From Gracilibacillus alcaliphilus (GTDB lineage: Bacteria; Bacillota; Bacilli; Bacillales; Amphibacillaceae), in NCBI RefSeq assembly GCF_016909015.1, contig NZ_JAFBFA010000026.1, positions 12,750-76,749 of the forward strand: a stretch of DNA of 64,000 bases. Direction: 5' to 3'. Below are positions 18,692 through 28,291 of the stretch, one piece after another. A model generated the notes under the pieces. The model worked only from the letters and a program-made list of their open reading frames with translations, had not been told where the DNA came from and searched no databases. The stretch's first letter is position 1, and each line of letters opens with the position of its first letter. A program made the translations under genes and the position numbers.

Positions 18692-20401
18692 ATGGTATTT
18701 GACGGTGTAGTAACGCGAGCCATTACACATGAATTGCAGGAAGAATTAACGTCTGCACGTGTGTTAAAAATATATCAGCCAACCGATACAGAGTTACTGT
18801 TTACGGTCAGGCAATATGGAAAGAATAAACAATTATTAATTAGTGCTCATTCCAGTTATGCAAGAATTCATTTAACAGCAGACAGTTATCACAATCCATC
18901 TGAACCATCGATGTATTGTATGATGCTGCGTAAATACTTAAATGGCAGTTTTATTGAATCAGTAGAACAAATAGAAAATGAGCGGATTATTCACATTCAT
19001 TTTCAAACAAAGAATGAAATCGGCGATAAGAGCCTGAAGACATTAGTCATTGAGATAATGGGGAAACATAGTAATATCATTTTATTAGATCATGAAAAAC
19101 AGGTAATTCTTGATAGTATTAAACATGTGTCACATGCCCAGAACAGGCATCGTTCGATTTTGCCGGGGAGCACTTATGTCCAGCCTCCAACTCAAGATAA
19201 AATCAATCCATTGACTGCAGAGGGAGATACGTTTATTCGTAAATTAGACTTTAATGCTGGAAAGCTTGATAAACAGATTGTTAGCACCTATATGGGTGTC
19301 TCTACCGTTCTTGCTCAAGAAATTGTTTCGTTGGCCAACTTAGGCAGTGCCGAAGCCTATAAACAGGCATTTCTTGATGTACAGCAACAAATTATCGAAC
19401 ATCATTATCAACCTTATATTTCCCAAGGGAAGAAGGAATTTTTCTATGTCTTACCCTTATTAAACAAAACCGGGGAGATAACTGCTTTCGAAACGATCAG
19501 CGCCATGTTAGACAGCTTTTATTCTGGCAAAGCTGAACGAGATCGTGTCAAACAGAAAGCCGGGGACTTGTCTCGCTTTTTAACAAATGAACTGAAAAAG
19601 AATCAACGCAAGTTAGTAAAATTAGATCAAACACTTGAAGAAGCCGCACATGCGGATAATTACCAGCTTGAAGGAGAATTATTAACGGCTCATATGCATT
19701 TGGTCAAAAAAGGAGACAAAGAGGTGGAGGTCATTGACTATTATGATCCGGAACAAAAACCGCGAATCATTAAGTTAAATGAACATAAATCTCCCAGTGA
19801 AAACGCCCAAGCCCTTTTTAAACGATATCAAAAACTGAAAAAATCCAAGCAAATGGTGGAAGAAGAGAAACAAAAAACGTATAAAGAGATTGCTTATTTA
19901 GAGGAGATTATCGAACAGATTGAGTCGGCACGTGAACAAGATATTGAGGAAATTAGGGAAGAACTTCAGGAACAAGGCTATTTAAAGAGAAAATCATCCA
20001 ACCTGAAACAAAAGAAAAAAACTGTCAAGCCGACTCCAGAAAGCTATCTATCTTCTGACGGCACCGAAATTTTGGTTGGGAAAAATAATAAACAGAATGA
20101 ATATTTAACTAACCGTTTGGCACGAAAAGATGAGGTATGGCTGCATACAAAAGATATCCCAGGCTCCCATGTCGTTATTAGATCCACTAATCCTAGTGAA
20201 GACACCTTACAAGAGGCAGCTCAGCTGGCGGCAAATTTCAGTAAATCTAAACACTCTTCCTCTGTCCCTGTTGATTATACGTTAATCCGGCATGTGAAGA
20301 AACCAAATGGTGCAAAGCCAGGATTTGTCACATATGATAATCAGAAAACATTGTTTGTCACACCTGATGCTGGTTTTATTGCGCAGTTGAAAAAGAAATA
20401 A
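18692..20401 (+). CDS. rqcH: Ribosome quality control protein RqcH (NFACT / FbpA-like, YloA)
   Basis: Binds peptidyl-tRNA on split 50S subunits and drives alanine tailing of stalled chains. 569 residues. NFACT-N domain (about 1-265), a long coiled coil (about 285-435, rich in K/E), and the C-terminal NFACT-R domain with NEYLTNRLARKDEVWLHTKD and GSHVVIR. It also matches older fibronectin-binding annotations. The ATG follows GAGGTGATAAC. A single gene, divergent from yicC; in B. subtilis the Ca-ATPase gene yloB neighbours it, but not here. Confidence 0.95.
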   Translation: MVFDGVVTRAITHELQEELTSARVLKIYQPTDTELLFTVRQYGKNKQLLISAHSSYARIHLTADSYHNPSEPSMYCMMLRKYLNGSFIESVEQIENERIIHIHFQTKNEIGDKSLKTLVIEIMGKHSNIILLDHEKQVILDSIKHVSHAQNRHRSILPGSTYVQPPTQDKINPLTAEGDTFIRKLDFNAGKLDKQIVSTYMGVSTVLAQEIVSLANLGSAEAYKQAFLDVQQQIIEHHYQPYISQGKKEFFYVLPLLNKTGEITAFETISAMLDSFYSGKAERDRVKQKAGDLSRFLTNELKKNQRKLVKLDQTLEEAAHADNYQLEGELLTAHMHLVKKGDKEVEVIDYYDPEQKPRIIKLNEHKSPSENAQALFKRYQKLKKSKQMVEEEKQKTYKEIAYLEEIIEQIESAREQDIEEIREELQEQGYLKRKSSNLKQKKKTVKPTPESYLSSDGTEILVGKNNKQNEYLTNRLARKDEVWLHTKDIPGSHVVIRSTNPSEDTLQEAAQLAANFSKSKHSSSVPVDYTLIRHVKKPNGAKPGFVTYDNQKTLFVTPDAGFIAQLKKK

Positions 20402-20818
20402 CGCTAAACTGTCTGCAGTGGCGTTCTTACAGACGTTATAGCTTTGAGACACTTGAAAAGCAATAGAGGTGCGCTACCTTGTTCGTTATATCGCCGAATA
20501 AGTTAACAGCTATAAACCCTCTTCTCTGTTGAGGAGGTGAATTACGGCTGGCATTATGCTCATAGAACAAAAGAAACAGATTGTTCAGCATCATAATTGT
20601 TCCGTTTCTAATTTAATATCGCAAAGGTACTGGTGCACAATGGACACTACATGGTGCACCAATCTTTTTCTTGACGCCACACAAAAGCAGATGACATATG
20701 GTTGAAAAAGTGTAACGACGAGAGCTCCATTTCTGTTCCCCCCTCTAAGAAGGCTATTCGATCTCTTCAGGCACCATGGAATGGGCTTTTGATCAGATGC
20801 CGGGGTTATCTTATCTTT
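20402..20818 (+). other. Gene-poor region with a structured leader-like segment and terminator-like hairpin
   Basis: No credible gene. From about 20465 there are AGAGGTGCGC and CGCCGAA blocks reminiscent of the lysine-riboswitch core, followed by GCTGGCAT. Then comes a hairpin built on GAACAA/TTGTTC (about 20565-20590), and a hairpin TGGTGCAC (20631-20638) / GTGCACCA (20654-20661) followed by ATCTTTTTCTT, which looks like a plus-strand terminator. Only 18 nt separate the first two blocks, too short for an intact lysine riboswitch. No open frame follows. Confidence 0.3.
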
Positions 20819-21025
20819 TCAAGCCTTAAGGAGCTGGCTTTTGATCGAATGCAGGAGCATAACAGCAAAGGCAGTAAACTGCTTAGACATCGAGGCGATC
20901 GAGAAACATGAACTTATAGCATTTTTGATTCCAAACTCGATACTTGAATATTTGTACACGCTTTCAAAATGTACTTTTTCTTCTTTTATGACTTGAATAA
21001 CCCCGTAAAAGTCACACAACTCCAA
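20819..21025 (-). pseudogene. Remnant of a class C beta-lactamase-like serine hydrolase
   Basis: A 68-codon minus-strand piece reads GVIQVIKEEKVHFESVYKYS then FSIASMSKQFTAFAVMLL. This matches the N-terminal part of beta-lactamase/D-Ala-D-Ala-carboxypeptidase-type hydrolases, including the SxxK catalytic box (SMSK). Frame is lost soon after and the remaining ~250 residues are missing, so it is a decayed fragment. The ancestral gene could have encoded an EstB- or PbpE-like serine hydrolase. Confidence 0.6.
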
Positions 21026-21106
21026 ATATTAATTAATATATGTACCTAATTTTGAATCCATCGCCTGCATTATCACTTCTCACATATGAAAAAATTTTTT
21101 AAAACG

Positions 21107-21139
21107 AAAAGAGACACATTAATAATTGTAATGTGCCTC
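21107..21139 (-). terminator. Terminator downstream of tRNA-Val
   Basis: The hairpin GAGGCACATTA / TAATGTGTCTC, read on the minus strand and followed by TTTTCG, lies about 45 bp after the tRNA 3' end. Confidence 0.75.
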
Positions 21140-21183
21140 AGAGCAATTAGAGAGGAAGTCTCTCTATGAACTGCTTTTATAAA

Positions 21184-21256
21184 TGATTCCGATTGGACTC
21201 GAACCAACGACTTCTACCCTGTCAAGGTAGCGCTCTCCCAGCTGAGCTACGGAATC
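21184..21256 (-). tRNA. tRNA-Val (anticodon GAC)
   Basis: A 73-nt cloverleaf on the minus strand. Acceptor arms GATTCCG and CGGAATC plus discriminator A, D arm with AGCTCAGCTGGGAGAGC, anticodon stem CTACC with loop TTGACAG giving anticodon GAC, and T arm with GGTTCGAGTCC. The 3' CCA is not encoded. Stands alone between two decayed genes and has its own terminator. Confidence 0.95.
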
Positions 21257-21465
21257 ATGATGGGAGTAAATAATTGTTTGAATAGTCCTTATTCAACTTG
21301 TTTTATTATACAATAAGTAGCTATAGAGAAGCAAGAGACAACATAGTGGCCAATAAGAAATATTTTTTGTGGTCACTATTTATTTTATATATCATTTCTC
21401 AACCCACTTGTCCTTGTTTTTTCCCTTTTATTATCTGATGTGCCGATAAAACTTAATAAATCTTA

Positions 21466-21720
21466 ACCGACCAAAGGTTTGTCACTAAATCGAGGAATAA
21501 TATGTAGGTGACAATGAATAGATGCTGACCTGCCGCGGCTTCTGAGTTCCAAGCGATATTATATCCATCAGGTTGATATTTTTCATTTAGATAACCCTTA
21601 ACCTTTTCCAATAGTTCAAATGTGTCTTACCATTCCTCTTCCGTAAATTCAAATACATTTTCACGATGTTGTTTTTGGGATAATTTTATAGCGATCTGGT
21701 CATTGACATTTAGTAATTTT
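21466..21720 (-). pseudogene. Decayed histidine-triad (HIT) family hydrolase gene
   Basis: Minus-strand translation gives NVFEFTEEEW, an in-frame TAA, then DTFELLEKVKGYLNEKYQPD and GYNIAWNSEAAAGQH. After a frame change the reading continues CHLHIIPRFSDKPLVG. Together these recreate the HIT nucleotide-binding signature with its His-x-His-x-x motif. The premature stop, the frameshift and the missing N- and C-terminal parts show it is inactive. The surrounding 21257-21804 stretch holds no other gene. Confidence 0.75.
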
Positions 21721-21804
21721 ATTAACCTAATCTGGAGTGTATAACTAAGCAAAATAAACGAATAATAAGGGTGGTCATTATTCTAAAAAAAGGAGGCGAT
21801 TTTA

Positions 21805-22098
21805 ATGAATACAATACAACGTATTGCTTTAGTATTATTAATTATCGGTGGACTAAACTGGGCATTAATTGGATTATTTCAATTTGATTTAGTTGCATCC
21901 ATATTTGGAGGTCAAGATTCGATACTATCCCGAATCATCTATACATTGGTAGGGATCAGTGCTTTATGTTGCTTGCCTTTATTGTTTGTTACAGATAAAG
22001 ATGAAAGAGAAATTATAAGAGGAAAAAACTTAGACTACTCGACTGAGTTCGCGAAAGAAAATGACCCTACTGAATTTACCAACAATAAAGAGAAGTGA
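21805..22098 (+). CDS. DUF378 small membrane protein (YuzA-like)
   Basis: 97 residues with two predicted membrane helices (about 5-25 and 44-64). The DUF378 signature GGLNWALIGLFQFDLVA lies between them. The C-terminal third is charged and cytoplasmic. AAAGGAGGCGATTTTA precedes the ATG. Function unknown. Transcribed alone and ended by a strong hairpin. Confidence 0.88.
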   Translation: MNTIQRIALVLLIIGGLNWALIGLFQFDLVASIFGGQDSILSRIIYTLVGISALCCLPLLFVTDKDEREIIRGKNLDYSTEFAKENDPTEFTNNKEK

Positions 22099-22136
22099 TC
22101 CATTATTTTAAATCATTGAGTCAACTTAGATAATGT

Positions 22137-22164
22137 TAAAGCCCCCACAAGTGTGAGGGCTTTA
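22137..22164. terminator. Bidirectional terminator between the DUF378 gene and the MFS gene
   Basis: Stem TAAAGCCC..CAC (22137-22148) pairs with GTGAGGGCTTTA (22153-22164), with A/T-rich flanks on both sides. It lies between convergent genes. Confidence 0.8.
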
Positions 22165-22271
22165 ATCATTAAGTATGCTTCTTTACATGTTTTGAATGCG
22201 CATTTACTATTTTTCCCCAAATTCAAATCCTGCCAAAATTGCTGATTGTATTCGGGTTCTAAACTGATTAA

Positions 22272-23507
22272 TTATACTTCTGTTTCTGTCTCTACTCTTT
22301 CTTGTTTCGATGGCTTTGTTAAAGTAAAAAAGGCAATAAAACCAACAAGTGAGGTGGTAAATAATGCTGCTCCCATTGGAATAGCCGTAGTTTCGTCTAA
22401 ACCGACGATCGGTGCAATAATCGAGCCCATCAACATTGGTGACATCCCCAGTATGGCGCTGGCACTTCCGGCATTATTAGCTTGATCCTTCATGGCTAAA
22501 GAAAAGGAACTTGTTAAGACAAGCCCAATTGTAAACATATGAATAAAGATGGGCAGTACGATCATAAATAATGGACCTTCGATAATGGTCATAATTAATA
22601 AAATCGTATTGGCACTTAAAGACACAATCACGCCTGTACGTAATAAGGTTCTTTCGGATATGTAGTCACTTAATTTTCCGACTAGAAAATTCCCGGAAAT
22701 AATAGCTAAACCATTTACACCAAATAATAAACTGAATATTTGTGGTGACACATTATATAAGTTTTGATAGACAAATGGTGTTCCGGCAACATAGGCAAAA
22801 GTCCCGCCTTGGACAAAACAAACCACTATGGCATAGCCGATAAAACTCTTATCCAACAATAAGGAACCCATCGTTTTGAGCGTCCCGACAATCGAAGCAG
22901 GCTGGCGTCTGGAAACAGGCAATGACTCCTCTAACTTAAACCATACCAAAGCTACTAGAAAAATACCAAACAGGCACAAAAATAAAAAGATTGTATGCCA
23001 TGTTGCAAATGGCATAAGCAATACCGCTCCTCCACTAATAGGTGCCACCATTGGAGCTACCGCATTGATAACCATCAATAAGGCAAAGAATTGGGTTAAC
23101 TCCCGACCGGAAAATTTATCCCTTACCATTGCCCTTGATAGCACGATTCCGGCTGCACCAAAGAATCCTTGCAGAAACCTGGCAATAATCAGTACGATAA
23201 TATTAGGTGCGACAGCACAAATCAATGAAGCCACTGCAAATAATGCTAAACCGATAAGTAATGGTTTTCTTCGTCCCATGGAATCACTAATAGGGCCAAT
23301 CACTAATTGTCCTACTGCTAATCCTATTAAACAAGCAGTTAGGCTTAACTGAACCAAAGAAGCACGTGCAGAAAAATCATCTGCAATCATTGGAAAACTA
23401 GGAAGATACATATCAATATTAAACGGGCCGATCATTCCTAATAAAGCAAGTAATAGCGCTAATCCAATTCTCTTCTTCCCGGTTAACGATTTCGTTTTCG
23501 CTGACAT
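22272..23507 (-). CDS. Bcr/CflA-type MFS drug efflux transporter
   Basis: Proton-driven major facilitator exporter with about 12 membrane helices, 411 residues. Family signs: GPFNIDMYLPSFP in the first helix region, the loop 2-3 motif GPISDSMGRRKPLL (G-x-x-x-D-x-x-G-R-R), and the helix 5 GAAGIVLSRAMVRD motif typical of Bcr/CflA proteins. The ATG at 23507 is chosen because GGAAGGTGATCGAG precedes it; the upstream in-frame ATG at 23552 overlaps a TATAAT promoter-like box. Substrate not predictable. Confidence 0.9.
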   Translation of the reverse strand: MSAKTKSLTGKKRIGLALLLALLGMIGPFNIDMYLPSFPMIADDFSARASLVQLSLTACLIGLAVGQLVIGPISDSMGRRKPLLIGLALFAVASLICAVAPNIIVLIIARFLQGFFGAAGIVLSRAMVRDKFSGRELTQFFALLMVINAVAPMVAPISGGAVLLMPFATWHTIFLFLCLFGIFLVALVWFKLEESLPVSRRQPASIVGTLKTMGSLLLDKSFIGYAIVVCFVQGGTFAYVAGTPFVYQNLYNVSPQIFSLLFGVNGLAIISGNFLVGKLSDYISERTLLRTGVIVSLSANTILLIMTIIEGPLFMIVLPIFIHMFTIGLVLTSSFSLAMKDQANNAGSASAILGMSPMLMGSIIAPIVGLDETTAIPMGAALFTTSLVGFIAFFTLTKPSKQERVETETEV

Positions 23508-23877
23508 CTCGATCACCTTCCCAACAATTCTATTATACGGGAAGATGACCATGGAAGTATAGCTATTAAACTCAGCATTTATACTGCAAAACTTAGAACC
23601 GGATTAACCGCTGACTCGCAGCATGGTAACCATACACTCCACGTCCATCATCGTTTTTTAGCCAGCTACACTCCTTTTTTCTTTATTTATTTCGATAAAC
23701 GAAATAATAATACTGGATTCCCCACTCCCTTTCGACTTATAATAAAATAAAAGTGCTTACATACAATTTAGAGAATACTCGGTCTATTATCGAAGCTTCA
23801 TTTTACTTCTATACTCATCATTTTTATTTTCCATATAAGGTAAAAATTTTTCAAACAGGATGGTAGGTGGATAGTCT
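23508..23877. other. Divergent intergenic region, MFS gene / ABC exporter
   Basis: 370 bp with no gene. It should hold both divergent promoters; on the minus strand a TATAAT lies at about 23531-23536. No operator-like palindrome stood out. Confidence 0.4.
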
Positions 23878-25602
23878 TTGCGTAATGTATTAACTTATTT
23901 AAAAGCTTATAAACTTCCCGCAGGGGTAGCTTTTTCCCTTATGTTAATCGAATTATCAGTGGAATTATCATTACCATTATTTCTTGGATTAATAATTAAC
24001 CAAGGGGTAGTTCAACAAGATATGGGAAATATTATCTTCTGGGGCAGTCTCATGATAGGATTAGCCCTGCTTTCGTTTATAGCAGGTATCCTGAATTCCT
24101 TCTTCTCTTCTCATGTCAGTTTTGGTTTCGGTTACGATATCAGACAAGGATTATTCAAAAAGATTCAACAATTCTCTTTTGCTGACCTTAGCCAATATCC
24201 AACATCCACATTGGTGACTCGGTTTACCAATGATATCCGGCAGATTCAAAATATGATATTTATGGGACTGCGGATTATGGCAAAGGCTCCGTTAATTGTA
24301 TTAGGCGGGGTTATCATGGCCTTTATTGTCAATGCACGCCTGGCGTCTATTTTTCTGATCACCGTTCCTTTATTGATACTTTTTCTCTTATGGGTGCTGA
24401 AAGTGACAAGCAAGCTGTTTCGAAGAGTTCAAGAAAAGATTGACGGGGTCAACCGTGTCATGCAAGAAAATCTTGCTGGCATGCGGCTTATAAAGGCCTT
24501 TTCACGAAAAGATTTTGAAGAGGCACGATTCGATCAAGCCAATACAACACTTGCCAATACGACAAAGAAGACATTTCGTATCGTGGAATCTACTGGCCCT
24601 ATCTTATTATTAGTGATGAATGTAAGCTTAATCTTTATTATTTGGTTCGGGAATGCCCAAACTATAGCTGGGCAAGCCAATGTTGGCGAGGTCGTCACGA
24701 TGGTAAACTATGCCTTGCGTGTCTCAATGTCGATTTCGATGTTTTCCTTTATCATTATGGCTATCTCCCATACAAAGGCATCTATCGGCCGTATCGAGGA
24801 AGTATTTTCTCTTGAGCAAGAACCTGCTTCCGCTGCAACCGGACGTTCTCTGTCAATGAAAGGAAAGATCCGCTACGAGCATGTAGATTTTCGTTATCCT
24901 AACATGGAAACAGAGACACTGAAAAATATTCATTTTACTGTTTTACCAGGCGAACGACTTGCGATTATTGGGGCAACTGGGTCAGGAAAAACATCCTTGT
25001 TTCAATTAATACCAAGGCTCTATCAGCCATCTAAAGGGACGATTTATTTAGATGATGTCCCAATTGATAACTATCCTGCCAAGGAATTACGAGATCAGAT
25101 TGGATATGTACCACAATCGCCATTATTATTTACGGGATCCATTTACGATAATATCGCCTTTGGAAAAAGGGATGCTACGATGAAAGAAGTCATCCAAGCG
25201 GCCAAGGACGCACAAATTCATGAAACGATTGAGCAATTAGAGCAGGGCTATCAAACCCGTGTCGGGCAAAAAGGGGTCAATCTGTCTGGAGGACAAAAAC
25301 AGCGGATTTCTATTGCCCGAGCCTTGGTTCGCAAACCAAAAATTTTGATGTTAGACGACAGTACCAGTGCACTTGACTTGGCAACGGAAGCCAAACTCTT
25401 ACAAGCCTTGGAAGGTTATCAATGTACTGTATTTATTATTACGCAAAAAATTTCAACCATGAAAAAATCAGATAATATCCTCTTATTAGATCAAGGAAGG
25501 ATTTTAGATCTTGGTACACACGAGCAATTGTTAGAACAATCCGAACTGTATCAGGCAATTGCCATATCACAAGCAGAAAAGGAGGTTGAACATGCGAAAT
25601 AA
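23878..25602 (+). CDS. Heterodimeric ABC multidrug exporter subunit, YfiB-like
   Basis: Half-transporter of 574 residues: six membrane helices (about 15-300) then an ATPase domain. Walker A GATGSGKTS near 364, signature LSGGQKQR near 464, Walker B ILMLDDSTSALD. The residue after the Walker B Asp is Asp rather than Glu and the switch His is replaced (ITQK), so its own ATP site is degenerate, as in the non-catalytic partner of heterodimeric exporters. Starts with TTG at 23878 after AGGTGG. Pairs with the next gene, which overlaps it by 11 bp. Confidence 0.9.
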   Translation: MRNVLTYLKAYKLPAGVAFSLMLIELSVELSLPLFLGLIINQGVVQQDMGNIIFWGSLMIGLALLSFIAGILNSFFSSHVSFGFGYDIRQGLFKKIQQFSFADLSQYPTSTLVTRFTNDIRQIQNMIFMGLRIMAKAPLIVLGGVIMAFIVNARLASIFLITVPLLILFLLWVLKVTSKLFRRVQEKIDGVNRVMQENLAGMRLIKAFSRKDFEEARFDQANTTLANTTKKTFRIVESTGPILLLVMNVSLIFIIWFGNAQTIAGQANVGEVVTMVNYALRVSMSISMFSFIIMAISHTKASIGRIEEVFSLEQEPASAATGRSLSMKGKIRYEHVDFRYPNMETETLKNIHFTVLPGERLAIIGATGSGKTSLFQLIPRLYQPSKGTIYLDDVPIDNYPAKELRDQIGYVPQSPLLFTGSIYDNIAFGKRDATMKEVIQAAKDAQIHETIEQLEQGYQTRVGQKGVNLSGGQKQRISIARALVRKPKILMLDDSTSALDLATEAKLLQALEGYQCTVFIITQKISTMKKSDNILLLDQGRILDLGTHEQLLEQSELYQAIAISQAEKEVEHAK

Positions 25603-27397
25603 TTCATTAAAAGCCGCCTTTCAGTATGAGCGGGTCGACTTGACCAACGTCGATGCCAATCAAAGGAAAAAGGCCAAAAATATGAAGGCTACTTTATTTA
25701 GAATGTGGCGCTACCTCGCCTTGCAGAAGGGCCTTTTAACATTGGTAATTATTATGGTACTTATCAGCTCGATTTTTGCCCTACTAGGTCCTTATTTAGT
25801 AGGTACTGCCATTGATGATTTTATTGTGACTCAACAAGTAACAGGATTAGTTCCTCTGTTACTAGGCTTAATAGCTGTTTATGCTGTTCAATCAGCTGCA
25901 CTGTTTCTGCAAAACTTTTGGATGGTTGATATTGCTCAAAACACGGTACACACTCTAAGGCGGCAGCTTTTTGAACAATTTCATCGATTGCCGATTTCTT
26001 ATTTTGATAAGCGCCAGCATGGAGAACTAATGAGCCGGCTGACTAACGATATCGACAATATCAATAACACCTTAAACCAGTCTGTTATTCAAATATTCTC
26101 CAGTGTATTAACATTGGCGGGAACGGTTGTAGTGATGCTGTATCTAAGCCCAATCCTGACTGTCGTAGCGATGTCGATTATCCCGGTAATGTATATAGCA
26201 ATGCGCTGGATTACCAATCGGACAGGGCCATTGTATAAACTGCAACAACAGCATCTGGGTGAAGTCAATGGTTATGTGGAGGAAATTGTCTCAGGTCAGC
26301 ATGTCGTTAAAACATACTCACAAGAAGACTATGTCGTTAGTGAATTCGAAAAACGCAATAAGGAGTTACAAAATACCGGCTTCTGGGCTCAGAATATTTC
26401 CGGATTTATTCCTAAAGTGATGAATATGCTTAATTTTCTCAGTTTTGGTTTGATTGCATTGGTTGGCGGTCTGCTTGTGATTACTTCTGATACCGCCCTT
26501 GTCACGGTAGGAACCATTGTCATCTTTACTGAATATGCGCGACAGTTTACCCGGCCATTGAATGAATTATCAAACCAATTCAATTTATTATTATCTGCGA
26601 TCGCTGGCGGGGAGCGGGTTTTTCAAGTAATGGATGAGAGCCAGGAAGACTTAGATGAGGCAGAAGCGCATGAAATTACAGATACAAAAGGACATGTTGT
26701 ATTTAATAACGTTTCGTTTGGCTATGGCTCACAAGAGACCTTATCCGGTATTTCCTTTGAAGCAAAGCCAGGTGAAACCGTAGCATTGGTAGGACATACC
26801 GGAGCTGGCAAGACAACCATTGTTAATTTAATTTCCCGTTTTTACAACTATGATAGTGGTTCGATTACATTGGATGGTCAAGATATTAAAATGATTAAGC
26901 GTCCCAGCCTGCGAAAACAAATGGCATTTGTCCTGCAAGATGCCTTTCTCTTTCACGGGACGATTCGGGAAAATATTCGTTATGGAAAGCTAGATGCAAC
27001 AGACCAGCAGGTAGAACAAGCTGCTCAGAATGCGAATGCCCATGACTTTATCTTACGGCTGCCAAATGGTTATGACACTATATTAGATCAAGACGGCAGC
27101 GGGATAAGTCAAGGACAGAAACAATTATTAACGATTGCTCGTGCCTTGTTAGCTGAACCGAAAATATTAATACTAGACGAGGCTACCAGTAATATTGATA
27201 CCGTCACTGAATTACGTATACAAGAAGCATTAAAACGACTGATGCAAGGCAGAACCAGTTTTGTTATTGCCCATCGCTTAAATACAATTCGTGAGGCAGA
27301 TAAAATCATTATGTTAGAAAACGGAAAAATCATTGAACAAGGCAGTCATGAAAATCTGATGCATAAGAAAGGAAATTATTATCAATTACATCAATAG
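25592..27397 (+). CDS. Heterodimeric ABC multidrug exporter subunit, YfiC-like
   Basis: 601 residues: N-terminal extension, six membrane helices (about 45-325) and an ATPase domain. Walker A GHTGAGKTT near 400, Walker B ILILDEATSNID with catalytic Glu, and switch HRL; the signature is ISQGQKQ instead of LSGGQ. Complementary to the degenerate partner upstream. The ATG at 25592 follows AAAAGGAGGTTGAAC, inside the end of the first gene, so translation is coupled. Substrate unknown; lipids or drugs are plausible. Confidence 0.9.
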   Translation: MRNNSLKAAFQYERVDLTNVDANQRKKAKNMKATLFRMWRYLALQKGLLTLVIIMVLISSIFALLGPYLVGTAIDDFIVTQQVTGLVPLLLGLIAVYAVQSAALFLQNFWMVDIAQNTVHTLRRQLFEQFHRLPISYFDKRQHGELMSRLTNDIDNINNTLNQSVIQIFSSVLTLAGTVVVMLYLSPILTVVAMSIIPVMYIAMRWITNRTGPLYKLQQQHLGEVNGYVEEIVSGQHVVKTYSQEDYVVSEFEKRNKELQNTGFWAQNISGFIPKVMNMLNFLSFGLIALVGGLLVITSDTALVTVGTIVIFTEYARQFTRPLNELSNQFNLLLSAIAGGERVFQVMDESQEDLDEAEAHEITDTKGHVVFNNVSFGYGSQETLSGISFEAKPGETVALVGHTGAGKTTIVNLISRFYNYDSGSITLDGQDIKMIKRPSLRKQMAFVLQDAFLFHGTIRENIRYGKLDATDQQVEQAAQNANAHDFILRLPNGYDTILDQDGSGISQGQKQLLTIARALLAEPKILILDEATSNIDTVTELRIQEALKRLMQGRTSFVIAHRLNTIREADKIIMLENGKIIEQGSHENLMHKKGNYYQLHQ

Positions 27398-27588
27398 TAG
27401 TGGTTGCTCAAACAATCCAATTTCGGCCGCTTGCAAACTCTTTCTGGCCAGTCATGGGAGAGGTTAATGACCAATGACATTTACAGGCTATTTGCTGGCC
27501 ATTTACACGACTTAATGCTCACTCACCACTATGTTCAAATATTGCATAAAACGACAGATTCAATGCCAAATCTGTTTCCTTCTACTAC

Positions 27589-27619
27589 AAAACAAAAAAC
27601 GGAGCCGATTTTTGGCTCC
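27589..27619 (-). terminator. Terminator of the pyr operon
   Basis: GGAGCC (27601-27606) and GGCTCC (27614-27619) form a stem. On the minus strand it is followed by GTTTTTTGTTTTG, just after the pyrE stop. Confidence 0.85.
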
Positions 27620-27667
27620 ATTTGATGAATTACCCTATTTTATGCGGTTGCCCGGGAAATATTTCAT

Positions 27668-28291
27668 TTATGATTTCCCAAGGTCATCGCGCCATGCTAA
27701 TAAATCTAGTTTCTCTGCTTCGGTTATTTCCCCTTTTTCTACTAATGCATCAGCCAGAATATTAAAGTTTGTAATCGTTTGGAATGGAATCTTCGCAGTG
27801 GCAAATTGCTCATCTGCTTTGGTTAGTCCATAGCTGAAGATAGCTAATACACCTAATACTGCTGCACCGGCTTCTTGAAGTACTAAGGCACTTTGCAAAG
27901 AAGAACCTCCGGTAGAAATAAGGTCTTCAATCACAATCACCTTATCCCCCGGTTGAATTTTCCCTTCGATTTGGTTGCCTTTGCCATGGCCTTTAGGCTT
28001 GGAACGCACATACACCATCGGCAAATCTAAATATTCCGCTAACCATGCTGCATGAGGAATACCTGCTGTCGCACAGCCGGCAATCACATCTGGCTTCTCA
28101 TCCATCTCTTCAATAAGCGCCGCAAATTGTTCTGCAATTTGTTTTCTTACCTTTGGATATGACATCGTTAACCGATTATCACAATAAATCGGTGAATGAA
28201 TACCGGATGTCCAAACAAAAGAACGATCGGGACGAATTTGAATTGCCTCTATTTCATATAAAGCATTTGCCATCTCTGTCGCTTTAACCAT
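27668..28291 (-). CDS. pyrE: Orotate phosphoribosyltransferase
   Basis: Converts orotate and PRPP to OMP. 207 residues. The PRPP loop VIVIEDLISTGGSSLQ near 118 and the flexible loop SKPKGHGKGNQ near 96 are present, with family start KATEMANALYEIEAIQ. Overlaps the end of pyrF by 8 bp and is the last gene of the operon. Confidence 0.97.
   Translation of the reverse strand: MVKATEMANALYEIEAIQIRPDRSFVWTSGIHSPIYCDNRLTMSYPKVRKQIAEQFAALIEEMDEKPDVIAGCATAGIPHAAWLAEYLDLPMVYVRSKPKGHGKGNQIEGKIQPGDKVIVIEDLISTGGSSLQSALVLQEAGAAVLGVLAIFSYGLTKADEQFATAKIPFQTITNFNILADALVEKGEITEAEKLDLLAWRDDLGKS

Noticed and set aside
23531..23552. Upstream ATG start for the Bcr/CflA transporter
   Set aside because: The segment contains a TATAAT promoter-like box and the shorter start has a proper ribosome binding site.
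27404..27625. Possible small plus-strand gene after the ABC exporter
   Set aside because: No ribosome binding site, no recognisable protein, and it runs through the pyr terminator.
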